Source of the DNA: Akkermansiaceae bacterium UBA4145
GTDB lineage: Bacteria; Verrucomicrobiota; Verrucomicrobiia; Verrucomicrobiales; Akkermansiaceae
Reading direction: 5' to 3'
DNA: 27,055 nucleotides
Assembly: GCA_002380675.1 (NCBI GenBank)
Contig: DFWB01000370.1
Location: forward strand, 1-27,055
Part shown: one piece after another, positions 6,742 through 14,397 of the stretch
Layout of the letters: every line of letters begins with the position of its first letter
Numbering within the stretch: the first letter of the stretch is position 1
Made by a program: the position numbers and the translations under genes
Notes under the pieces: generated by a model
Told to the model about the DNA's origin: nothing
Databases searched by the model: none
The model's input: the letters and a program-made list of their open reading frames with translations, nothing else

Positions 6742-9487
6742 TGTTCGCCCGGAGCTAACGATTCCGGATCATGAAGTTCTGAGAAAAATAGGCGGCGGCG
6801 CCTATGGCGAGGTGTGGCTTGCCCGAGGCGTGACGGGTGCGCTGCGGGCGGTAAAGGCTGTTTGGTATAATGATTTCGAAGACCAACGTGGATTCGAGAG
6901 AGAGTTTGAGGGGATCCTCAAATATGAGCCTATCTCGAGGGATCATCCCGGACTCGTTCATATCTTACACGTGGGTCGGGCGGAGATAGAAGGAGAGCCC
7001 TTCTATTACTACGTGATGGAGTTGGGCGATGATGTTGCCACGGGGCGTGACATTAATCCGGTAGAGTATGAGCCACGAACTCTCCGTAGTGATATGAAAG
7101 AGGCCGGGGGAGACGGCATTGCGGTAGAGGATTGTATAACCTGTGGGCGAATGCTGGCGGAGGCGTTGCAGCATCTTCACGAGAACGGTCTTGCTCACCG
7201 TGATGTGAAGCCGTCGAATGTGATCTTTGTCGATGGAAAGGCAAAGCTGGCAGATATCGGCTTGGTGGCTCTTCGGGGACAGCAGACCTTTGTTGGAACG
7301 GAGGGTTTTGTCCCCCCGGAAGGTCCTGGCTCGGCTCAGGCGGATGTGTATAGCCTTGGTAAAGTGCTATACGAAATGGCAACGGGTAAAGACCGTTTGG
7401 ATTTTCCCGAATTGCCAGACCAGTTGCCTGAGGGAGTGAGCCTCAAAAGGTGGCGAGCGCTTAATTCCGTCATCTGTGATATCTGCGAGCCAAGGATCTC
7501 AAGAAGAAAGATTAGAAGAGCTGGTGACCTGGGGCAGGAACTTCACAGGCTTGAGGAGGGGCGTTCACGACCGTTTAGAACACGAATGGGTCTGGTGGCT
7601 GGTGTGCTCGGAGCTCTCACTGGGATGGCTGCCTTAGGCCAGATGATTTCTCTGCCCCCTCTCGAGACGGCCTCTGATTCAGGGTCGTTAGAGCCGCCCC
7701 CGTTGCAGATGAGAAGCGTAACGATTCTGAGTGATCCTCCGGGGGCCGCAGTCTACAGCGAGGATGGTGAAATTCTTGGACTGACGCCGCTTAATCCAAG
7801 GAATTACCCCGAGGGGAGCAATGTTACTTTTACCCTCGAGCTAAAGGGGTATCGGACCCAGACCGTTACCGAAACAGTCAGCGAGAGAGGAGCGGTGATT
7901 GGGCCAAGCTTGATCGAATTCAACCCCCCCCGGCAACTTGAGCCGTGGGAGGATGTTTTTGGCGCACCCTACCAGCCCGAGGAGGATTACCATATCAGCC
8001 AGTATTACGTCACGGCGGAGTCATGGGACTATTTTCAGCAGTCGACGAATAGACAAAGCGGGGTCATTCAAACTCTCTTTAAAAATGGAATTGAAAAAGA
8101 GATTATCCTCGTCACCGAGCGAGAGGCTCGTGATTACGTGAAGTGGCTTGAGGTTCAGTGCAGGGAAACACACCTCGAGGACGACCAGTGGTTTGAGTAT
8201 AAGTTGGATAAGCGGCGATTCATTGAAGGGCTGAAAGAGGAGGACCCGAATAAGAGGAAGAAGCACCCTTTCTACGCGGTCGTGCGAAGTAGGGCCTACG
8301 CGTATCTGAGGCTAGCGACTAAGCCCGCCGGAGCGAATGTCTATGTGCAGAGGACTCACAAGGGAGAGGTCTACTCGCAAACCCTGGGGCAGACACCATT
8401 AGAGGGAGATGATGTGGATGAGCGCGGCGTGAGGGTAGAGCTGAACCCCAAGGGGCTGGGTGAACTTAAGCTTATCGTTGAGCTTCCAAGGTTTCGACGC
8501 TACGAGCGGTCTATCGTCTTGGGTATGAACGAGGTCTCGGATGAGATCATTGTCACACTTCAGAGAGAGAACCTTTTTGATTATCCGCGGGAACCACTGG
8601 AGAACGGCTTGGGCATGCAGTTTATTCCCGTCCGGGAAGACCTGGAGTTACTTGCGAGCATCTGGGAAACCCGTCAAAGTGATTTTGATGCCTTCGTAGA
8701 AAGTATGGCGGAGAAAATTCCCGCTCCCAAGCGTACGGATAAAAGTGCCGGCGCGGATTATGCACGTTTTATTAATCGCTGGGCGGGGTCGTTCACGCCT
8801 CCGCTACCGCCTGATTTCGCAGATGGTGGGTCATATGGGCCTGATCATCCGGTTGTTAATGTGACGAGAGTAGATGCCGAACTTTTCTGCCTCTGGTTGA
8901 CTCTTCGAGAGCGCAAGCAGGGAGCAATTGGAGCAGGACATCATTATCGTCTCCCAACCGATGCTGAGTGGAGTGTCTTTGTAGGTCTGGAAGGTGAGAT
9001 TGGGGAGTGGCCGATGGATAAACATGGGCAGGCCGAGGAGTTTTTCTGGGGGCCTCAGATGCCTCCGCCGGTGAGCGGAGGAAATTTTGCGGATATCAGT
9101 CTGGCAGAGCGAGGTTCTCTGGAGGCGGATGGGCACCTTGTGGGATACGAAGACGGTTCTGCTTTCACATCTCCAGTGGCCAGCTATGCCGGAAGACCGG
9201 TGGGGACGCAAAAGATGTATGACCTTGAAGGTAATGTTCTGGAGTGGGTTGCGAGCGACTACAGCGCATTTGGGCAGTATGACGTTGCCCGTGGGGCTTG
9301 CTGGAAAAGCTATGATACGAATCACCTCAAAGTCTCGGTGAGGCAGCCTGTGCGCAAGCCAGCCCAGAGCGGAGGCGGCGTTGACACTTCCGGGCTGTAT
9401 GGTTTCCGGGTCGTTCTTGCCAAAGTGCCGGTTATTGTCGAGAAGGAGGAAGAAACTGAAAGCGTAACCGAAAAACCAACAGAGTAA
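6728..9487 (+). CDS. Transmembrane Ser/Thr protein kinase with PEGA and FGE-sulfatase-like (SUMF1) domains
   Basis: The 919-residue protein has a cytoplasmic kinase domain (about 16-275): glycine loop IGGGAYGEV, Lys43, catalytic loop HRDVKPSN (Asp159) and metal-binding DIG (Asp176, in place of DFG). A transmembrane helix lies at about 287-305. The outer part has a PEGA domain (about 328-388), a degenerate stretch (about 400-520), a second PEGA-like domain (about 525-610) and a SUMF1/FGE-like domain (about 625-905) with LPTDAEWSVFVGL, DLEGNVLEWV and YGFRVVLAK. In the alignment I made by eye, the two catalytic FGE cysteines are Lys860 and Asn865. The domain is therefore probably a binding or sensing module, not a formylglycine maker. 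The gene overlaps the sigma factor gene by 14 bp and the OsmC gene by one base. Confidence 0.93.
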   Translation: MKSSNVRPELTIPDHEVLRKIGGGAYGEVWLARGVTGALRAVKAVWYNDFEDQRGFEREFEGILKYEPISRDHPGLVHILHVGRAEIEGEPFYYYVMELGDDVATGRDINPVEYEPRTLRSDMKEAGGDGIAVEDCITCGRMLAEALQHLHENGLAHRDVKPSNVIFVDGKAKLADIGLVALRGQQTFVGTEGFVPPEGPGSAQADVYSLGKVLYEMATGKDRLDFPELPDQLPEGVSLKRWRALNSVICDICEPRISRRKIRRAGDLGQELHRLEEGRSRPFRTRMGLVAGVLGALTGMAALGQMISLPPLETASDSGSLEPPPLQMRSVTILSDPPGAAVYSEDGEILGLTPLNPRNYPEGSNVTFTLELKGYRTQTVTETVSERGAVIGPSLIEFNPPRQLEPWEDVFGAPYQPEEDYHISQYYVTAESWDYFQQSTNRQSGVIQTLFKNGIEKEIILVTEREARDYVKWLEVQCRETHLEDDQWFEYKLDKRRFIEGLKEEDPNKRKKHPFYAVVRSRAYAYLRLATKPAGANVYVQRTHKGEVYSQTLGQTPLEGDDVDERGVRVELNPKGLGELKLIVELPRFRRYERSIVLGMNEVSDEIIVTLQRENLFDYPREPLENGLGMQFIPVREDLELLASIWETRQSDFDAFVESMAEKIPAPKRTDKSAGADYARFINRWAGSFTPPLPPDFADGGSYGPDHPVVNVTRVDAELFCLWLTLRERKQGAIGAGHHYRLPTDAEWSVFVGLEGEIGEWPMDKHGQAEEFFWGPQMPPPVSGGNFADISLAERGSLEADGHLVGYEDGSAFTSPVASYAGRPVGTQKMYDLEGNVLEWVASDYSAFGQYDVARGACWKSYDTNHLKVSVRQPVRKPAQSGGGVDTSGLYGFRVVLAKVPVIVEKEEETESVTEKPTE

Positions 9488-9894
9488 TGATTGAGATCAA
9501 AATAGACTACGAGGGAAAACTGCGGTGTGCTGCTACTCATGGTCCCTCGGGGGATATTCTGGCTACGGATGCGCCGGTGGATAACAACGGGCGGGGAGAG
9601 GCCTTCTCTCCAACAGACCTCCTGGCGGCGTCTCTAGGATCTTGCATGGCTACAGTCATGGGCATTATAGCCCAGCGAAAGGAGATCTCGCTTGAGGGGA
9701 TGAAGATCAGCGTAGGTAAGCACATGTCCGAGGACAGCCCGCGGCGGATCTCGAGGTTGGATATTGCCATTCACATGCCGGTAGAAGAGGGCCACCCCGA
9801 GAGGAAGGCGCTTGAAAGCGCGGCTCTTGGGTGTCCTGTCCACCACAGCATTCACCCCGCAATTGAAGTGGTGTTGAGCTGGCACTGGATTTAG
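9487..9894 (+). CDS. OsmC-family peroxidase
   Basis: Cytoplasmic thiol peroxidase of the OsmC/Ohr/YhfA fold, 135 residues. The two conserved cysteines are present: Cys53 in AASLGSCMATVMG and Cys116 in LGCPVHHSI. In this family they reduce peroxides, often organic hydroperoxides. The N-terminal region (HGPSGDILATDAPVDNNGRGEAFSPTDLLAASLG) is typical of the YhfA-like branch. The start ATG shares its first base with the last base of the kinase TAA stop, which implies translational coupling. This suggests the sigma/kinase system has a redox role, though that is inference. The next gene, cysJ, begins 189 bp downstream behind its own regulatory region. Confidence 0.9.
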   Translation: MIEIKIDYEGKLRCAATHGPSGDILATDAPVDNNGRGEAFSPTDLLAASLGSCMATVMGIIAQRKEISLEGMKISVGKHMSEDSPRRISRLDIAIHMPVEEGHPERKALESAALGCPVHHSIHPAIEVVLSWHWI

Positions 9895-9906
9895 CAGAGA
9901 TTTTGA

Positions 9907-9956
9907 AATCTGGCGCCTAATTAGAGGGGGTGCAGAGCGGTGTGGCGCCGCAGATT
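9907..9956 (+). terminator. Imperfect inverted repeat downstream of the OsmC gene
   Basis: AATCT (9907-9911) and GGCGCC (9912-9917) pair with GGCGCC (9944-9949) and AGATT (9952-9956). The right arm has a two-base bulge and the loop is 26 bases. It begins 12 bp after the OsmC stop, so it may end the sigma/kinase/OsmC transcript. The lack of a following T-run makes it weak as an intrinsic terminator. A leader structure for cysJ is the alternative. Confidence 0.35.
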
Positions 9957-10021
9957 GGGAGATTATTCCCGCCAAGGCCTTGTCTGAAATAGGAGCAAGT
10001 TTTTCTGTTTCCCCGGTTTTC

Positions 10022-10033
10022 CGATTGCAATCG
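10022..10033. promoter_or_regulatory. Perfect 12-bp palindrome upstream of cysJ
   Basis: CGATTGCAATCG is its own reverse complement. It is bracketed by TCCCC (about 10010) and GGGGA, which can extend the symmetry outward. It lies about 50 bp before the cysJ start and its centre is 45 bp from the centre of a second palindrome at 10067-10078. It is a candidate transcription factor site; the bound protein is unknown. Confidence 0.45.
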
Positions 10034-10060
10034 CTGGGGATTATTGGAAACTTATAAACA

Positions 10061-10084
10061 TAACTAACTTGATCAAGTAACTAA
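10061..10084. promoter_or_regulatory. Candidate operator: 12-bp palindrome flanked by direct repeats at the cysJ start
   Basis: The perfect palindrome ACTTGATCAAGT (10067-10078) is flanked by two copies of TAACTAA (10061-10067 and 10078-10084). The last base of the second copy is the A of the cysJ ATG. A protein bound here would block the start of the cysJIHK operon or its translation start region. The Rrf2/CymR-like regulator encoded at 15364-15777 is the most obvious candidate ligand, but that is inference. Confidence 0.5.
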
Positions 10085-11844
10085 TGTTTAAGCTGCCTGA
10101 TGATGCGCCTTTTGATAAGGCGCAGCGTGAAATGCTCTCAGGATTCCTGCGCGATTGCAGCGTCGAGCAGCGTTCATGGTTAGGGAAGCTCCTTGGAGCA
10201 GGCAGCAAAGTTCCCCAGTCCAGGGCCACCGGAAATCTCCTCGTGCTCTACGGCACAGAATCCGGCAACTCGGAAGAGCTTGCTGCTCGTAGTGCGAAGC
10301 TTGCGAAGGGGAGAGGTTTTAAGACGACCCTCAAGAATATGAGCGAGTCTGTCCCTGAGGACCTGTCGCAGACGGAGAACCTCCTTGTAGTCGTTAGTAC
10401 ATGGGGTGAGGGGGATCCTCCTGAAAGTGCCGAGGAATTTTGTGGTAAACTGATGTCAGGGAAAGTGGATCTCAGCGGAGTTAAATTCTCCGTCTGTGCC
10501 CTCGGAGATACGAGTTACGAACATTTTTGTAAGGTTGGTAAAGACGTGGACCAACAGCTGGAGAAGTTTGGAGCGAAGAGGGTGACCCCGAGGGTGGATT
10601 GTGACGTGGACTTCGAGGAGGCCTATACGGCGTGGATCGAGAGAGCTCTGGAAGAGCTCGGGGGGGTGGCAACAAATGCTTCGGAGGCAATCAGCACTGC
10701 TGTCGTTTCGACCTCGCTGGAATATGGAAAGAAAAACCCCTTCCCTGCACGCATTCTGGATAAGGTACTGTTGAATGCACCAGGGTCGCAAAAAGAGATA
10801 TGGCACCTCGAGCTGAGTCTCGAAGGGTCAGGGCTCAGTTATGAGGTTGGGGATTCGCTGGGGGTTGTGCCGACAAATGCTGATGATGTTGTTGACTCTC
10901 TTCTCAAGGCAGCCGACCTAACAGGTGATGAAGTGGTGAGGACGCGCTCCTCGGGTGATAAGGTCCTGCGCAAGGCACTTCGGGAGGATTACGATATCAC
11001 AGCCTTGTCCAGAAAGGTGGCATCCGCCTGGCAGTCACATTGCGGATCCAAGGAGCTGGAAAATCTGCTGGATAAGGACAGTCGCCAGTTATTCAAGGAT
11101 TGGAGTTGGGGGCGTCAGATTGTTGACCTTCTCCGTGAATTTCCGGCATCGAAGACAGAGGCCCAGCATTTGGTTGATATCCTGAGGATGTTACCCGCTC
11201 GACTCTATTCGATTTCCTCCAGTCCACGGGAGCATGACGGAGAAGTCCATCTGACAGTGGCGGCAGTACGCTATGAGGGATATGGCTTTGAAAGAAAGGG
11301 AGTCGCATCGACCTGTCTCGCTGATCTGGTTGGAGAAGGCGACACGGTTCCTGTTTTTGTCACCCCGAATAAGCGATTTAGGCTTCCTGAGAACGATACC
11401 CTGCCCGTTATCATGGTCGGACCGGGGACGGGGGTTGCTCCCTTCCGGGCATTTGTTGAGGATCGGTCAACGAGGGAAGGAAGTGGGCCCACTTGGCTGA
11501 TATTTGGCGACCAGCGCTTTACATATGACTTTCTTTACCAGCTTGAGTGGCAGGATCATCTCAAGTCTGGGGCGCTGACTCGGCTCGATGTCGCTTTTTC
11601 CCGGGATCAGCCGGAAAAAATATACGTACAAGACCGGATCCGGGAAAAGGGGAAGGAGATATGGGACTGGTTGGAAAAGGGAGCTCACTTTTATGTCTGT
11701 GGAGACGCTTCCAGGATGGCCCCGGACGTCCACGCAGCACTTTTGGAGGTGATTCAATCATGGGGAGACCGGACTCCCGAGGCAGCTGACACCTACCTTG
11801 GGGAACTGAAGAGCAATGGACGATATCAACGAGACGTTTACTAA
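10084..11844 (+). CDS. cysJ: Assimilatory sulfite reductase (NADPH), flavoprotein alpha subunit
   Basis: Passes electrons from NADPH through FAD and FMN to the CysI hemoprotein for reduction of sulfite to sulfide in the cytoplasm. The 586 residues compare with about 599 in E. coli. After a helical N-terminal ~45 residues comes the flavodoxin domain with the FMN loop LYGTESGNSEE (from about residue 54), STWGEGDPPESAEEF and ALGDTSYEHFC. The FAD-binding domain includes RLYSISSS (about 373), and the NADPH domain includes VGPGTGVAPFRAF (about 446) and FYVCGDASRMAPDVH. The C-terminus YQRDVY is the family ending. No Shine-Dalgarno precedes the ATG, and an operator-like repeat overlaps it. cysI follows after 17 bp, so cysJ is the first gene of cysJIHK. 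Confidence 0.97.
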   Translation: MFKLPDDAPFDKAQREMLSGFLRDCSVEQRSWLGKLLGAGSKVPQSRATGNLLVLYGTESGNSEELAARSAKLAKGRGFKTTLKNMSESVPEDLSQTENLLVVVSTWGEGDPPESAEEFCGKLMSGKVDLSGVKFSVCALGDTSYEHFCKVGKDVDQQLEKFGAKRVTPRVDCDVDFEEAYTAWIERALEELGGVATNASEAISTAVVSTSLEYGKKNPFPARILDKVLLNAPGSQKEIWHLELSLEGSGLSYEVGDSLGVVPTNADDVVDSLLKAADLTGDEVVRTRSSGDKVLRKALREDYDITALSRKVASAWQSHCGSKELENLLDKDSRQLFKDWSWGRQIVDLLREFPASKTEAQHLVDILRMLPARLYSISSSPREHDGEVHLTVAAVRYEGYGFERKGVASTCLADLVGEGDTVPVFVTPNKRFRLPENDTLPVIMVGPGTGVAPFRAFVEDRSTREGSGPTWLIFGDQRFTYDFLYQLEWQDHLKSGALTRLDVAFSRDQPEKIYVQDRIREKGKEIWDWLEKGAHFYVCGDASRMAPDVHAALLEVIQSWGDRTPEAADTYLGELKSNGRYQRDVY

Positions 11845-11861
11845 TTTCACACTTCACTCGA

Positions 11862-13580
11862 ATGAGCGCAGCAGACCGTAAACTGGCGGCAAATGAAGGG
11901 ATTAAAGACCGCAGCGATTATCTCAGAGGAACGATCGCGGAAGGGCTCTCAGATCTTTCCACCGGGGGCATTTCTGCAGACGACCAGCAGCTGCTCAAAT
12001 TTCACGGGTCTTATCAGCAGGATGACAGGGACTCCCGGTCGGCTCGGCGGAAGCACAAACTGGAAAAGGCATTTTCATTCATGATCCGGATCCGTGTTCC
12101 AGGAGGGGTCTCTACCCCGGAGCAATGGATCGAAGTCGACCGTATGGCCACAGAGTATGCGAATGATACAATCAAGCTTACGACGCGGCAGGCTTACCAG
12201 CTTCATGGAATCATTAAGAGTAACCTGAAAAGAACGATCCGGGAAATCAACGAAGCAGCTCTTGATACCATTGCGGCATGTGGTGACGTGAATCGCAATG
12301 TGATGTGCAATGCGAATCCTGATGTCTCTGCGCTTCACGCAGAAATCTTGCAGGTGTCAAAAGAGCTCAGCGATCACCTTACCCCTGCTACTGGTGCCTA
12401 TCATGAAATATGGCTCGATGGAGAAAAGGTGGAGTCGAGCATGCATCAGGAAGAGCCCATTTACGGAAAGCACTACCTGCCCCGGAAATTCAAGATCGCA
12501 GTTGCGGTGCCTCCCAATAATGATGTCGACGTATATGCCAACGACCTCTCCTTCATAGCGATTACGGGCAGTAATGGACTTGAAGGGTTCAATGTTGCGG
12601 TAGGAGGAGGGATGGGTATGACCCATGGCCAGGAAGAGACGTATCCTAGGGTAGCAGATGTGATTGGTTTTGTGTCGGCTGACAAGGTCGTCGATGTTGC
12701 AGAAAAAATTGTCCTGGTTCAACGAGATCACGGGGATCGTTACGAACGAAAGCATGCCCGGCTGAAATATACGGTCGACGATCACGGCGTAGATGGGTTC
12801 CGCGAACTCGTTGAGCAGCGACTAGGGTATCAACTGGAAGACGAGAGGCCCTATGAGTTTACCGAGAATGGAGATCGCTACGGGTGGTCGGAAAACGAGG
12901 ATAATACCGCCAACTATACGTTTTATGTTCCGGGAGGGCGGGTGTGCGATACAGACGAGGCTCGTTGGAGAAGTGGGTTTCTCGCGATTGCTAGAATGCT
13001 CGATGGTGAATTTCGTCTGACCGGAAACCAGAACCTTGTCGTAGCAAGGATTTCCAAGGAGCAGCGTCCTGCAGTGAAGCAATTGATCGATGAATACGGT
13101 CTCAATTCCCATGAACACCATACGGGATTACGACTTCACTCGCTGGCCTGTGTTGCTCTGCCGACCTGTGGTCTGGCGTTGGCAGAAGCCGAGAGACATC
13201 TCCCGGATGTTGTGACCGAACTGGAAGAGGTTATTGAGGAATGCGGGCTGAGGCATGATGCGATCACCATTCGAATGACTGGCTGCCCGAACGGTTGCGC
13301 GAGGCCTTATATCGCAGAGATCGCTTTTGTTGGTCGGGCCCCAGGTAGATATAATGTCTACCTTGGTGGAGGGTTCTCCGGACAGAGACTCAGTAAGCTC
13401 TATCGCGCCAGCGTAAAGAGCGAGGACATCAAGGAGCTTCTTGAGCCGATCATCAGGGACTATGCGGGGAGCCGGAAAGAGAGGGAGAGCTTTGGAGACT
13501 TTGTTATTCGGAAGGCCTACGTAAAAGCGACGACCAATGGGTTGGACTTCCATCAGGATGTTGCCGCAGGAGAGCAATGA
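11862..13580 (+). CDS. cysI: Assimilatory sulfite reductase, hemoprotein beta subunit
   Basis: Six-electron reduction of sulfite to sulfide at a coupled siroheme and [4Fe-4S] centre, in complex with CysJ. The length of 572 residues matches E. coli CysI (570). The cluster ligands are all present: Cys430 and Cys436 in ACVALPTCGLALAEAE, and Cys475 and Cys479 in TGCPNGCARPYIAEI. The downstream GRAPGRYNVYLGGG is characteristic. Substrate and siroheme-binding Arg/Lys regions are visible in TTRQAYQLHGI and DVNRNVMCNANP. It lies 17 bp after cysJ and its TGA overlaps the cysH ATG. No Shine-Dalgarno is evident at its own start. The siroheme synthesis genes it needs are outside the window. Confidence 0.97.
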   Translation: MSAADRKLAANEGIKDRSDYLRGTIAEGLSDLSTGGISADDQQLLKFHGSYQQDDRDSRSARRKHKLEKAFSFMIRIRVPGGVSTPEQWIEVDRMATEYANDTIKLTTRQAYQLHGIIKSNLKRTIREINEAALDTIAACGDVNRNVMCNANPDVSALHAEILQVSKELSDHLTPATGAYHEIWLDGEKVESSMHQEEPIYGKHYLPRKFKIAVAVPPNNDVDVYANDLSFIAITGSNGLEGFNVAVGGGMGMTHGQEETYPRVADVIGFVSADKVVDVAEKIVLVQRDHGDRYERKHARLKYTVDDHGVDGFRELVEQRLGYQLEDERPYEFTENGDRYGWSENEDNTANYTFYVPGGRVCDTDEARWRSGFLAIARMLDGEFRLTGNQNLVVARISKEQRPAVKQLIDEYGLNSHEHHTGLRLHSLACVALPTCGLALAEAERHLPDVVTELEEVIEECGLRHDAITIRMTGCPNGCARPYIAEIAFVGRAPGRYNVYLGGGFSGQRLSKLYRASVKSEDIKELLEPIIRDYAGSRKERESFGDFVIRKAYVKATTNGLDFHQDVAAGEQ

Positions 13581-14332
13581 GACTGCCAAGGATCATGAGC
13601 GCTGAACAACGATCGGAGACGGAAACTAAGGATGACCTGCGTGTCCTCAACGCTCAGCTTCGTTCTCTCGAGGCCGGGGAGAGGATCCAGTTGTTAGCGG
13701 AAAAGTTTGCAGGTCGAATTGTGGCCACCACGAGTTTCGGGTTGCAGGCTGCGGTAATGCTAAAACTGCTCAGGGAGCATGCGCCCGGTATTCCAGTGGT
13801 CTTTATAGATACGGGATATCTGTTCCCCGAGACCTACCGCTATGCGTCCCTTCTGGAGAAGGAGCTGGATTTCAGGGCCCATGTCTACGCCCCACGGATA
13901 ACAGCGGCACGTCAGGAGGCCCTCCACGGCAAACAGTGGGAGAACGGCCCAGAGGATCTGAATAATTATGCTCGGATCCACAAGGTGGAGCCTATGAATC
14001 GGGCTCTTCAGGATCTAGGTGCTGATGCCTGGATCAGTGGGCTCAGGCATGAGCATTCAAGAGGGCGCTCCCAACGAGACATGGCCGAACGGCAGGCCAG
14101 AACCCTCAAGGTGTATCCGATCATCGATTGGAATAGTGAGAAGGTAGAGCATTTTATCAATGGACATGATCTTCCGCGGCACCCTCTTGCTTCGGCAGGT
14201 TATGTTACGATGGGAGATTGGCATTCAACCAGCCCCGGAGGATCGAGCTCTCGCGAGTCAACGCGGTTCAAAGGGGAGAGGTATGAATGCGGGTTGCATC
14301 TCGAATCAGGTCAGCAGGATTTCCAGATATAA
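13577..14332 (+). CDS. cysH: Phosphoadenosine phosphosulfate (PAPS) reductase
   Basis: Reduces PAPS to sulfite using thioredoxin. The 251 residues include TTSFGLQAAVMLKLL (PP-loop type nucleotide site), FIDTGYLFPETYRYA, KVEPMNRALQ and the C-terminal ECGLH with the catalytic Cys238. That is the only cysteine in the protein. APS-type reductases carry extra CC and CxxC cysteines for a [4Fe-4S] cluster, so this is the PAPS-specific type. The start at 13577 overlaps the cysI stop as ATGA and has AGGAG four bases upstream. Met7 (13595), behind AAGGA, is an alternative. PAPS use implies ATP sulfurylase and APS kinase genes elsewhere in the genome. A 65-bp gap separates it from cysK. Confidence 0.95.
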   Translation: MRLPRIMSAEQRSETETKDDLRVLNAQLRSLEAGERIQLLAEKFAGRIVATTSFGLQAAVMLKLLREHAPGIPVVFIDTGYLFPETYRYASLLEKELDFRAHVYAPRITAARQEALHGKQWENGPEDLNNYARIHKVEPMNRALQDLGADAWISGLRHEHSRGRSQRDMAERQARTLKVYPIIDWNSEKVEHFINGHDLPRHPLASAGYVTMGDWHSTSPGGSSSRESTRFKGERYECGLHLESGQQDFQI

Positions 14333-14397
14333 TTCATTGAAGCGGGACAACATGAAAGATAGGTCTCGCGTCTATACAAACCACAACCACTACAGTA

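Noticed and set aside
9895..10083. Possible riboswitch (SAM, SAH or similar) in the cysJ leader
   Set aside because: I could not fit the conserved core of any riboswitch class. The visible features are DNA palindromes and an imperfect hairpin, which fit protein binding better.
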